This document shows, one piece after another, positions 9,334 through 17,180 of a stretch of 64,000 nucleotides of DNA. The translations under genes were made by a program, and so were the position numbers. The stretch spans positions 124,001 to 188,000 of the forward strand of contig CATOTH010000006.1 of the NCBI GenBank assembly GCA_951813065.1, in the 5' to 3' direction. Within the stretch, counting starts at the first letter, position 1. Every line of letters begins with the position of its first letter. The notes beneath the pieces are model-generated. The model made no database searches and was not told the origin of the DNA. It saw only the letters and a list, made by a program, of their open reading frames with translations. The DNA is from an uncultured Bryobacterales bacterium. GTDB lineage: Bacteria; Acidobacteriota; Terriglobia; Bryobacterales; UBA6623.

Positions 9334-9697
9334 GGGATCTAAATGAGACAGTGTTGCATCTGTTTGTTTCGTCAGTCCGATATGGCCGAAATTCGAGTGT
9401 CTGCTTGCCGTCCGAACTGGCGAACGGATCGTGCGCACCCGTGAAGAAGATCGGACACGAATGGACTCCACCGCTACAGATTCCCCATATGGTCGTACGT
9501 GGAAAGAGTAAGCGCGAGAGGCTGGCATGCGGCAGGGTGCCGGATTCTCCGGTGTGGAGGCCAGTAAGCACCGCTGGAGCGAGGTGGGCAGCCGGCCTTG
9601 CATGGACGCCGGAAATGGGGAGCCTGGTTCCGCACCTTCGTTGGTAAATGATTGCAACATGGTTGCGAGTGATGCTAGAATGTTGGAGGTGGGCATT
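9334..9697 (+). other. Gap between yjbQ and the selenoprotein gene
   Basis: About 364 bases. The frame of the downstream gene stays open here from 9527, but the encoded residues look non-coding in composition and there is a much better start at 9698. I looked for a tRNA-Sec gene and found no TCA anticodon loop with a GGTTCGA T-loop. It may hold the promoter of the selenoprotein operon. Confidence 0.4.
9685..9689 (+). promoter_or_regulatory. Shine-Dalgarno fixing the selenoprotein start
   Basis: GGAGG eight bases before the GTG at 9698. It decides the start over the ATGs at 9527 and 9680, and the GTG leads straight into a basic then hydrophobic signal sequence. Confidence 0.6.
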
Positions 9698-11023
9698 GTG
9701 TTGGGGAAGCCACAGCCGTCCGCGTCATTGCGAATTCTGGATCTTGCGCGCGGCGAGCTTCGTCGACGATTCCGGGGCGCAGCGTGGGGCTGGGTGGCGC
9801 TGTGCGCGGTTCTTGCGATTTCGCCCCTGGGCGGGTCCGCGGGGGCGAAAGAAGCCGTCGTCTGGATCGAATCCTATGACGAGGCGTTGCGCGAGGCGCG
9901 ACGCACAGGCAAGCCGATCTTTCTTGAGTTTCGATGCGCGCCTTGAAGGGCCGGGAGGGCATTTGACGCACAGGTTGTGCTGACCGAGGAAGATACCAAA
10001 CGGGGACGCCTGCTCCAGCAATATGTGACGGCTCGCATCACGCGTCTCGACAGGATCAATATTGGGCTCTTCGAATACGACTGGTACAACACGCTGTACT
10101 TCTTCGTGCTGAACGCAGACGAGCAGATCTACCTGCGTTACGGCGGCCGTGACGTGCAGTCTGCCACGACCTACCTCAACCTGGAAAGCCTTGAACTCGC
10201 GCTGGAGCAAGGCTTGAAATTGCACCGGTTGTACCAGGCAGGTGAGCTGCCCGGGAAACCCACTCCCCCGGCTCGGTACCCCCATGAGATTTCAGCGCTG
10301 CACGAGCTCACGTCCCGGAGGGGCCGGTGCGTGGAATGCCACTTGGTAGGGGACATGCAGAACGTGCAGCGAGAGATGGATGGCACGCTGGACAAGCTGC
10401 GTCACCTGTACCGGACGCCAGAACTCAAGACGCTCGGGATCCAGCTCGATATTCCAAGGGGTTTGGCAGTGGCCGAGACAACGGGAAGCGCTGCCGAGGC
10501 CGGATTGCTTGCGGGAGATGTGATCCGTGCCCTCAACGGTTCCGAGGTGTGGACTTTCGGGGACCTGCAGTGGCGGTTCGGTCACGTGCCACATGAGACA
10601 GTGCGAGTTGACCTGACCGTCGAGCGTGCGGGCAATTCCGTCACGTTGCCATTCGTGCTACCTGACCGGTGGTGGTACTCGGACCTCACGTACCGAAACC
10701 TGTCAGTCGATCCGAGGGTCTATTTCCGCGCCGAGCCACTGACCCGGGAGGAGAAGACCACACACGGGTTCGCCCCGGATGGCTTCGCCAGCCGAGTGCG
10801 GTACATCGACCCGCTCGCAGAATTGCTCGCCAGTCACGAGTTGCGGGTCGGTGACGTCGTCTACGATGTCGATGGGCAGACTCGCGATCCCATCGCCACG
10901 ACCGCGGACACATACATCAAGCTCCGCAAGCGTGCCGGTGACGAGGTGACGCTCCAGGTTCTGCGCGGCAAGGATCGATTGGCAATGCCGCTGAAGACGC
11001 AACGCATGGGATTCAGGAAATGA
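9698..11023 (+). CDS. Exported thioredoxin-like/PDZ selenoprotein with in-frame UGA
   Basis: Read through the UGA at 9944-9946 this is one 441-residue protein; the two open frames flanking the UGA are in the same phase. Residues 1-50 are a basic N-region plus hydrophobic export segment (GWVALCAVLAISPLGG). Residues about 53-165 are thioredoxin-like: KPIFLEFRCAPU, giving a CxxU redox motif with Cys80 and Sec83, followed by FDAQVV and a strand region NTLYFFVLNADEQIYLRYGG. A CxxCH motif (CVECH, 211-215) could bind haem c or act as thiols. A PDZ domain covers about 244-315 and a second PDZ-like segment about 355-432. It resembles families described as Trx/PDZ (seleno)proteins. selA lies upstream, a SECIS-like hairpin follows the UGA, and a DsbD-alpha-like gene overlaps the 3' end. 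A plain nonsense mutation is the alternative, but it would not explain the hairpin or the context. Confidence 0.88.
9944..9946 (+). other. UGA codon predicted to encode selenocysteine (Sec83)
   Basis: The only stop codon between 9698 and the TGA at 11023. It falls at the second redox position of a CxxC-like motif (Cys-Ala-Pro-UGA), exactly where selenocysteine replaces cysteine in known redox selenoproteins. Coding quality continues unchanged on both sides. Confidence 0.87.
9968..9980 (+). promoter_or_regulatory. Bacterial SECIS-like hairpin
   Basis: A perfect 5-bp stem, GCACA (9968-9972) with TGTGC (9976-9980), and a GGT triloop at 9973-9975. The apical G is 26 bases after the UGA, inside the spacing known for bacterial SECIS elements. 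The GGU apex matches the SelB-recognised loop of E. coli fdhF. T9981 could be a bulge below the stem, with C9967 pairing G9982. It lies inside coding sequence, as bacterial SECIS elements do. Confidence 0.72.
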
Positions 11024-11565
11024 GAGCATTCATTGGAGCCGTATTGGCCCTTGCGCTTTCGACCGCCTCGTCGGCCGGGGATTGGTCGGCTCCGGCTCGA
11101 GCCGAAGCACCGGACGGCAGAGTGCTGATGACCTGTCGGTCTAGGCTGGCCGGGGACTTCTTGGTCGTCGAACTCGAACCCGCCGATGGCTGGCACGTCT
11201 ATGCCATGGACAACGAGGACCGCGCCAAGCGGGCTCTGGCCGGCAAGATGTCGCTGGGAGTCGAGCAGAACACCGAGGTGATCGTCACGGGCGGACTGCA
11301 ACCGATTGGCGAGTGGTACCAGTCCGAGCCGTTGGACTTTTCCCAGCCTGAGCTTCGTTGGTATTCGTACGGCTTCGACGACAAGTCTCTCCTGGCGGCA
11401 AGGGTGCGCCGCGGAGAGGAGCCCTGGGCCGAGGTGACGGTGCGGGGCCAGGCGTGCGACAGTTCCAGTTGCGTCAGTGTCGAGGCGGACATGGAACTGT
11501 CTTTGGACGGAGAGGCAGGTGCTGGATTCACGCCGGCCGGTCTTGTCCTTGTAGGGAAATCCTAG
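11020..11565 (+). CDS. Secreted DsbD-alpha-like protein
   Basis: A 181-residue protein with a signal peptide (about 1-19) and an immunoglobulin-like fold resembling the N-terminal alpha domain of DsbD (the DsbC corrector-type domain). Typical features are GWHVYAMDNED at 57-67 and the paired cysteines in GQACDSSSC (Cys146 and Cys151), matching the redox pair of nDsbD. A third Cys is at 39. Unlike DsbD there is no membrane domain or C-terminal thioredoxin domain. Its ATG overlaps the selenoprotein stop by 4 bases (ATGA), so translation is coupled. The likely role is a periplasmic thiol partner, reducing or being reduced by the CxxU protein. This partner role is inferred. Confidence 0.8.
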   Translation: MRAFIGAVLALALSTASSAGDWSAPARAEAPDGRVLMTCRSRLAGDFLVVELEPADGWHVYAMDNEDRAKRALAGKMSLGVEQNTEVIVTGGLQPIGEWYQSEPLDFSQPELRWYSYGFDDKSLLAARVRRGEEPWAEVTVRGQACDSSSCVSVEADMELSLDGEAGAGFTPAGLVLVGKS

Positions 11566-11573
11566 TTCGCGCT

Positions 11574-11589
11574 AATCCGCTATCGGATT
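11574..11589. terminator. Possible bidirectional terminator hairpin
   Basis: AATCCG (11574-11579), loop CTAT, CGGATT (11584-11589): a perfect 6-bp stem between the convergent DsbD-like and amidase genes. There is no T-tract, so termination here is only suggested by position. Confidence 0.35.
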
Positions 11590-11611
11590 CGAGAGGTCGA
11601 TGACGAGAACT

Positions 11612-13264
11612 CTACGAAGCCTCGGCCGGAGCGCCGTTCAGCGCCGCAGTGTCCAGCATTCTTGGTGGGCGCCTGTTCATGGTGGCCTGCTCGAAGGCGT
11701 AGGCCAGCGCAATCAGGCGAGCTTCTGACCAGGCAGCGCCGAAGAACGACACTCCGAACGGAAGGTTCCAGAGGAATCCGCCGGGAACCGTGATGTGCGG
11801 ATACCCCGCGCGGGCTGCGGGCGAGGAGCACGCCGGGAACGTCGACCGGTCCCCGTGCACCAGGTCGGTCAACCATGCCGGCCCAGTCGTGGGAGCAAAG
11901 AACGCGTCCAGCGAGTGAGCCCGGAGCGTCTCGTCGATAGACCTTCGCGATACGTCTCGGCTGAGGGCAAGCGCCTCGGTGTAGTTGCTCTCGGTCAGAG
12001 GTCCCTTGTTTGCCGCCGCTTCCAAGATGTCTTGGCCGAAGTACGGCATCTCCTCTCTCCGGTGGTCTTCGTTGAAGCGAATCACATCCGCAAGCGTACG
12101 CACCTTGGCCTGCGGCCCCCGTCCCGCCAAATAGGCGGAGATGTCAGCATTGAACTCGTAGAGCATGAGCTCGAATCCCGGCCCACCAGTTGACTCGATA
12201 CCAGGCAGGTCTTCGAGATCCACGAATTCGGCGCCTGCTGCACGCATTGCATCGACAGCGCTGTCGAGCACCGTGTCCATGTCCGTGTGCCGCCCCCAGT
12301 ACTTTCGAAGCAAGCCAATGCGCGCACCTTGGAGAGCCCCTGGATCCAAATACTCGGCGTAGTCGGGGTGGGCTCGTCCGACGGCTCCCGAGGTTGCGCG
12401 ATCCCTAGAGTCAAGTCCCGTCAACGGTCCCAGCATGGCCGCGGCGTCCTCGACGGTCCGAGCCATCGGCCCCGCTGTGTCCTGCGTGTGCGCGAGTGGA
12501 ACAATGCCCGATCGTCCCACAAGGCCCACGGTCGGTTTGATCCCGACAATGCCGTTGATCGAGGCCGGGCACACGATCGAGCCGTTGGTCTCAGTGCCGA
12601 TGGAGAGCGGCACCAGGCCGGCCGACACGGCGACCGCTGACCCGGAACTCGAACCGCACGGATTGCGGTCGAGAGCGTAGGGGTTCAGGGTCAGACCCCC
12701 GCGTCCGCTCCACCCGCTAGTGGAGCGCCGGGAGCGGAAGTTCGCCCATTCGCTTAGGTTTGTCTTTCCGATTAGCACTGCTCCGGCTGCACGCAGGCGT
12801 GCCGCGACCCAGGAATCCCGCTCCACGCCGGAGTCCACCAAAGCCAAGGACCCCGCCGAGGTCTGCATGTTGTCTCCCGTGTCGATGTTGTCCTTGAGCA
12901 GCACGGGGATGCCGTGCAGCGGACTTCGGACCCGGCCAGCCTGACGATCTGCGTCAAGAGACTGGGCGTGCGCCAAAGCGTCTGGGTTGAGCTCGATGAT
13001 GGAGTTAAGCCTCGGTCCGCTCTCGTCAATGGCGGCAATGCGGTCGAGACAGGCTTCGCAAAGAGAGCGTGACGTCCAGCGGCCAGACGAGAATCCGCTG
13101 CGCAATTCTCCGAGGGAGATCTCGGACAGTTCCTCTGACGGGAACGCCATCGGAACCGCAGGTGTTTGCGGCATGCGGCAGCCGGCCAGCCCAGTGACAG
13201 AGCCGGCTCCGACTATCCGCAGCATGTCACGGCGACTCGGAGACCATCCTCCACTGTTCGACAC
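11612..13264 (-). CDS. Exported amidase (amidase signature family)
   Basis: An amidase-signature hydrolase of about 550 residues with the Ser-cisSer-Lys triad: the Lys in LLKDNIDTGDN, the glycine/serine-rich stretch CGSSSGSAVAVSAG, and the nucleophile region GTETNGSIVCPAS. The N-terminus carries SRRDMLRIVGAG followed by GLAGC, so it is a Tat-type and possibly lipoprotein export signal. I favour the GTG at 13264, which keeps the twin arginines; the frame extends to 13300. It belongs with the peptide-amidase and AtzF/GatA-like exported amidases. The substrate is unknown. It converges on the selenoprotein operon. Confidence 0.88.
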   Translation of the reverse strand: MSNSGGWSPSRRDMLRIVGAGSVTGLAGCRMPQTPAVPMAFPSEELSEISLGELRSGFSSGRWTSRSLCEACLDRIAAIDESGPRLNSIIELNPDALAHAQSLDADRQAGRVRSPLHGIPVLLKDNIDTGDNMQTSAGSLALVDSGVERDSWVAARLRAAGAVLIGKTNLSEWANFRSRRSTSGWSGRGGLTLNPYALDRNPCGSSSGSAVAVSAGLVPLSIGTETNGSIVCPASINGIVGIKPTVGLVGRSGIVPLAHTQDTAGPMARTVEDAAAMLGPLTGLDSRDRATSGAVGRAHPDYAEYLDPGALQGARIGLLRKYWGRHTDMDTVLDSAVDAMRAAGAEFVDLEDLPGIESTGGPGFELMLYEFNADISAYLAGRGPQAKVRTLADVIRFNEDHRREEMPYFGQDILEAAANKGPLTESNYTEALALSRDVSRRSIDETLRAHSLDAFFAPTTGPAWLTDLVHGDRSTFPACSSPAARAGYPHITVPGGFLWNLPFGVSFFGAAWSEARLIALAYAFEQATMNRRPPRMLDTAALNGAPAEAS

Positions 13265-13351
13265 AGGGTCTATCGTACAGCCTGAATGACGTCTCCACAT
13301 GGCATATGTGAACCCTGAGTGTCCTTTGACCGATCGGGAAAATCGACGGTC

Positions 13352-14473
13352 CTACCAGGTCGGCGGTTCTGAGTGCGAGGTTGCCTCTACTGGCAACTGG
13401 ACGGCGCGTTGCTCTCGGAATGACTGGTACGACGCCTGCACGACTTCCAGCGCCTTGTACCCGTCTTCCAGACTTGCTGCCGGGGACGCGCGTCCGGCGA
13501 TCGCATCAAAGAAGTTCCGGAACTGGTCCTGAAATGTCTTCCGGCGGGGGGGCCAGATATCGACCCAACCGGGCTCGACGTCGCTCCACCATTTCGACGG
13601 CCTCGTCCAAGCAAGCACATCTGGCGGCAAGCGAACTGCGGGGTCATCGTCCATGAATACCGAGACCGGGGCCGATTGGAACGGCGCCGTGATGAACGCG
13701 CTGCATCCGGCGGTAGCCTTGGTGCCGTAGAGCATCAGCGGTGACGTGAAAGCTCGGGAGAACCGGTGCCAGCTCAACGAGCCGAGGGATCCCGATGCCA
13801 TCTTCACGGTCAGGACGACGCTGTCGTCCATGTTGTGACTCTCCAGCACGGACGCCATTTCGCACGATACCGAGCCGATGTCGCCGAATAGATCCCGCAC
13901 TTGATCTATGCGGTGCTGTCCCACATCGATCAACGTGAATCCGCCGCCCTGGCGGGCGTCGAATCGATAGTTCTTCAGCCCGCCCGGAATTACTTCGAGT
14001 GGTTCCGAGATAGCCCCGCTGAAGGCGCGGACATCGCCGAGGACCCCACATTCAATCAGCCGCTTTACGCAATTGTGCTCCGCGCTGAACCGGTGATGGA
14101 ACCCGACTTGGACGACCTTGCCAGCGCGTTTGGCGGCGTTCGCCATGGTCCGCGCGTCAGCTAGAGTCAGCGCGACAGGCTTCTCGCACAGCACATGACG
14201 TCCGGCATCCAGAGCGCACAAGGTCTGGTCCCGATGGAAGGCGTTGGGCGATGCGATCAGAACCGCCTCGGCACCATCGCTAGAGATTGCCTCTTCTGCA
14301 GTTGAGGCCACGTGCGGGATGGTGAAGGCCTCGGCGGCGGCGGTCGCCGCCGTACGGGACGGGTCATACACGCTAACGGCCCGTCCACCGACCGCTCGCA
14401 GTGCAGGCAGATGGCGGGCGAGCGTGACTGCTCCGGCGCCGACAATTGCGATGGATGGATGTGTCGATTTCAT
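13352..14473 (-). CDS. Gfo/Idh/MocA family oxidoreductase
   Basis: A 373-residue NAD(P)-dependent oxidoreductase of the glucose-fructose oxidoreductase/inositol dehydrogenase family. The Rossmann motif is IAIVGAGAV at the N-terminus, the catalytic region is CEKPVALTLADA, and GFHHRFS and GGGFTLIDVGQHRID fit the C-terminal sheet domain. The start at 14473 (MKSTHPSIAIVG) puts the nucleotide fold at the very N-terminus; an upstream frame to 14629 adds 52 non-coding-looking residues. Substrates of this family are sugars, inositols or other cyclic polyols. No linked sugar operon is adjacent. Confidence 0.87.
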   Translation of the reverse strand: MKSTHPSIAIVGAGAVTLARHLPALRAVGGRAVSVYDPSRTAATAAAEAFTIPHVASTAEEAISSDGAEAVLIASPNAFHRDQTLCALDAGRHVLCEKPVALTLADARTMANAAKRAGKVVQVGFHHRFSAEHNCVKRLIECGVLGDVRAFSGAISEPLEVIPGGLKNYRFDARQGGGFTLIDVGQHRIDQVRDLFGDIGSVSCEMASVLESHNMDDSVVLTVKMASGSLGSLSWHRFSRAFTSPLMLYGTKATAGCSAFITAPFQSAPVSVFMDDDPAVRLPPDVLAWTRPSKWWSDVEPGWVDIWPPRRKTFQDQFRNFFDAIAGRASPAASLEDGYKALEVVQASYQSFREQRAVQLPVEATSHSEPPTW

Positions 14474-14642
14474 TTTTGGGATGGCACTGCTGCAACTCTT
14501 GCCGAGGCCACGTACGGCGAATTGGATCGCGAGCACTGGACTTGATCTCGCCCGAACTTTGGTCCCTGGCGAACCGGGGGGCCGAGTAGGGTAGACTCGA
14601 ATCTCAGTTCGTCGGGCGTGTGCCCTCAAGAGTCACATTAAC

Positions 14643-15227
14643 TTGCACAAGTACATAATGATAGGCCCGCAGGGGGCGGGAAAGTCCACGCAGAGCCGCA
14701 TGCTGGCCGCGCGGTTCGACTTCGTACATATTTCGGTAGGCCGGATTATCCGCTGGCACTTGGAGCACAGGACCAAGCTTGCGTCCAGAATTCAGGCCAT
14801 CCTGGATTCGGGCAAACTGATTCCCGACGAGATTGTGCTCGATCTGGTCCGTCGTCGAATTCAAGAACATGACTGGAACTACGGTTTCGTCCTTGATGGG
14901 TTCCCCCGCAGCCGGGCACAGGCCGAGTTTCTCTGGCAGAACTGGGACATTGACCGGGTGATTTACATCGACATCCCAGACCCCTTGGTCTTCGAACGGG
15001 TGATGACGCGCGGCAAGGAGGGCTGGGGATCAGGGTATACGAAGCGAGCCGACACGGATCCGGAAGCACTTCGACGACGGATCCGCAACTATAATCGTCG
15101 GACGCAACCGCTCTTGAAGCTCTATGAGGACTTGGGGATGCTGGTCACGATTGACGGCAACAAGTCGATTTCAGGCGTATTCTCCCGGATAACTACTTCG
15201 TTGGACCTTCGCTCCGGCCCTGTTTAG
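14643..15227 (+). CDS. adk: Adenylate kinase-type nucleoside monophosphate kinase
   Basis: A 194-residue kinase that transfers phosphate between ATP and AMP. The P-loop is GPQGAGKST (8-16), the NMP-binding segment ISVGRIIRWHL follows, then the signature FVLDGFPRSRAQAE and the LID/C-terminal RADTDPEALRRRI. It has the short LID without the zinc cysteines. Translation probably starts at the TTG at 14643, because the ATG at 14658 would remove the first beta strand (KYIMIGP). Some residues differ from housekeeping Adk (GPQG for GPPG), so it could be a second or divergent copy. Confidence 0.85.
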   Translation: MHKYIMIGPQGAGKSTQSRMLAARFDFVHISVGRIIRWHLEHRTKLASRIQAILDSGKLIPDEIVLDLVRRRIQEHDWNYGFVLDGFPRSRAQAEFLWQNWDIDRVIYIDIPDPLVFERVMTRGKEGWGSGYTKRADTDPEALRRRIRNYNRRTQPLLKLYEDLGMLVTIDGNKSISGVFSRITTSLDLRSGPV

Positions 15228-15260
15228 GCACAACGCGCGGGGATTCCGCCTCGAGGCTCA

Positions 15261-16700
15261 CTAGTACTTCTTGGATCGCGACCATTCGTACTGGACGGCC
15301 CCGTCCACGTCGTGGTGTCGAAAGACTATGCTGCTCTCGTCCAGAACCTTGGCAGCGGTCACTGAAACGAATCCGCCGGCTACTCGGTGGAATCGATGGT
15401 ACCCGTCATCCTCACCCGGTGTTCCTCCCGCGTGTTCGTCACTCGCTGGCCCGCTTGAAAACTCGTGGACTCCAGTTTCCGGATGCACCGAGTGATACTG
15501 CCAGTGCCTGTCCCCGCACGCGATGAAGAAGTTATCGGGCAGATTCTCGGCAAACCATGCCCTCATCTCGTCCCCTTCGTGACGGAAGGCCTCGTTCGCG
15601 TGGTTGTCCTTCTTGTTGCTGCGGTCCGGACCGACGATAGGCGTCGGGCTGATCAGTACTTTCCAGTCCGCGTCGCTGGCGAGCAGCGTTTCCTTCAGCC
15701 ACTGCTTTTGTTCTATGCCCCAGATGGTCTTGTCGGGGCCGGCCTCCATCGTGTTCGGGGATCTGAAGTCTCGCCCCTCCACGACCCAGATCTGAAGGCC
15801 CTTGCCCCAGCGGAACGTCCGGTACGGCAGGTCGCTCATCGGGACTTGCTCCGCGTAGACTTGCAGGCCTTGGTCCCAATTGAAGGTTCCCATGTATTCC
15901 CGCGACATGCCCGGCCAATTGTCGTTGTGGTAGGAGTCATGATCATCTTTCTCCCAGTAGCCGGGTACGCTGAGGTGGAATCGACGCAGGGTCGGGAAAC
16001 TGTACATCCGGTGCCAGTGGAACCGTGCCAAGTCGATTGACGTGGCGAGCGGTGCGTCGCTGTCGTAATAGATGGTGTCCCCTGTCGGCACGATGAAGGA
16101 AGGAGCGAGATCCAGCATCGAAGGGTAGATCTTGAACCCCTCCGGGTCGTCGTGATCCCGGTTCGCTTGACCTGTGACGACAGTGAACGTCACAGTTGCG
16201 TATTCGTCTGCCGGCGGGGCAGTCTCGAATCGGCCGTTTACGGGCCTGTGCTGCGTCGTTCCCGCGACGTCGCTGGTCTGGACCTCGTAGTAGTAAATCG
16301 TCAAGGGTGTCAGGCCGTTGAGGCGGAAATGGTGCGTGAAGTCAGTGCTGGCATCGACCTCGATCCAATCGGTGACAACCGGATCGAAGAAATTGACGTT
16401 GCTGTCATAGCGCAGCCGGATGCGGCCCTCGGCTCCGGGAGCGGATCCATGCAGATCCATGGGATCGAGCTGTTTGATTTCTTCGCCGGGTTCGGTTCTG
16501 TCTGGTCTACCCTTCACCTCGAGCCCGTCTGCCCGGCGCTCTTCAGCTGCCGTGAGCCGGGTCCAGATCACGGCCGAACTCTCCGAAACCTCACCGACCT
16601 TGACCCCGGTCGCCTGCCGGGATTCCTCGATGTAGGTGACCCCCTCTTCGCAACTGACGAAAATGACCGCGCAAAGCGCTGCCAGCAATATTTGACGCAT
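15261..16700 (-). CDS. PhoD-like alkaline phosphatase
   Basis: A 479-residue exported metallophosphatase of the PhoD family (phosphodiesterase/monoesterase, Fe-Ca type). The N-terminus is a lipoprotein-like signal ending VIFVSC (Cys17). An Ig-like N-terminal domain (about 30-160) precedes the metal domain with TGDTIYYDSDAP, the WEKDDHDSYHND motif and ACGDRHWQYHS near the C-terminus. It follows the small coiled-coil gene on the same strand with an 11-bp gap, so they form a pair. Likely role is scavenging phosphate from organic esters. No Pho box is recognisable upstream of the pair. Confidence 0.9.
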   Translation of the reverse strand: MRQILLAALCAVIFVSCEEGVTYIEESRQATGVKVGEVSESSAVIWTRLTAAEERRADGLEVKGRPDRTEPGEEIKQLDPMDLHGSAPGAEGRIRLRYDSNVNFFDPVVTDWIEVDASTDFTHHFRLNGLTPLTIYYYEVQTSDVAGTTQHRPVNGRFETAPPADEYATVTFTVVTGQANRDHDDPEGFKIYPSMLDLAPSFIVPTGDTIYYDSDAPLATSIDLARFHWHRMYSFPTLRRFHLSVPGYWEKDDHDSYHNDNWPGMSREYMGTFNWDQGLQVYAEQVPMSDLPYRTFRWGKGLQIWVVEGRDFRSPNTMEAGPDKTIWGIEQKQWLKETLLASDADWKVLISPTPIVGPDRSNKKDNHANEAFRHEGDEMRAWFAENLPDNFFIACGDRHWQYHSVHPETGVHEFSSGPASDEHAGGTPGEDDGYHRFHRVAGGFVSVTAAKVLDESSIVFRHHDVDGAVQYEWSRSKKY

Positions 16701-16711
16701 CGGCGAGTATT

Positions 16712-17077
16712 CTATCGCAGCGTGGACGATCGTAGGCGCGCCACTTGCCTTTCGAGCGATCGAACACGTTCGACCAGCGCGCGTTGCACCATTCCATGGT
16801 CGTTGCCGTTGCTGGAGGAGTCTTCGAGACGGATCATTCTCACCTCGAGACGATCCAGCTTGGCTTCCGACTGGATGGAGAGGCGATCCGGTTGGCTCGC
16901 CTGCTGACTCTGCCCTTCAGCGCTAGCCAGGCGGTCTTCAATCGCGTCGATGCGATCTTCGATGGCAGCGAGCCTGTCATCCAATGTCATCCGCGGCGCT
17001 GTACGCTCTTGGCCGCCTGCTGCGATCACCAGGAATAGCGCTGACACGATCGGGAGAAGAGCTTTCGTTGTAGACAT
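16712..17077 (-). CDS. Secreted coiled-coil protein
   Basis: A 121-residue protein with a signal peptide (MSTTKALLPIVSALFLVIAA) and a mature part rich in heptad patterns (DDRLAAIEDRIDAIEDRLA; LDRLEVRMIRLED; VRSLERQVARL). This predicts an elongated coiled coil in the periplasm or cell envelope. The start at 17077 is chosen over the frame opening at 17089, because a GGAGG lies 6 bases upstream of it. It immediately precedes the PhoD-like phosphatase gene. Function unknown. Confidence 0.75.
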   Translation of the reverse strand: MSTTKALLPIVSALFLVIAAGGQERTAPRMTLDDRLAAIEDRIDAIEDRLASAEGQSQQASQPDRLSIQSEAKLDRLEVRMIRLEDSSSNGNDHGMVQRALVERVRSLERQVARLRSSTLR

Positions 17078-17180
17078 CGCAGCCTCCACCGAGAGTGTCG
17101 CACAGCCTGCGAGGAGACCCTTCAGAGAACTGGCGCAGTCACGCCAGGGCGTCTCACATCCATGGAGAGGACAACCAGCC

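Noticed and set aside
9334..9697. tRNA-Sec gene between yjbQ and the selenoprotein gene
   Set aside because: No TCA anticodon loop and no GGTTCGA-type T-loop with matching stems; the GGTTCCGC near 9630 does not fit.
9977..11023. Separate gene starting at the GTG at 9977
   Set aside because: It has no Shine-Dalgarno, would cut the thioredoxin domain in half and lose the signal peptide, and the start codon lies inside the SECIS-like hairpin. It is the 3' part of the selenoprotein gene.
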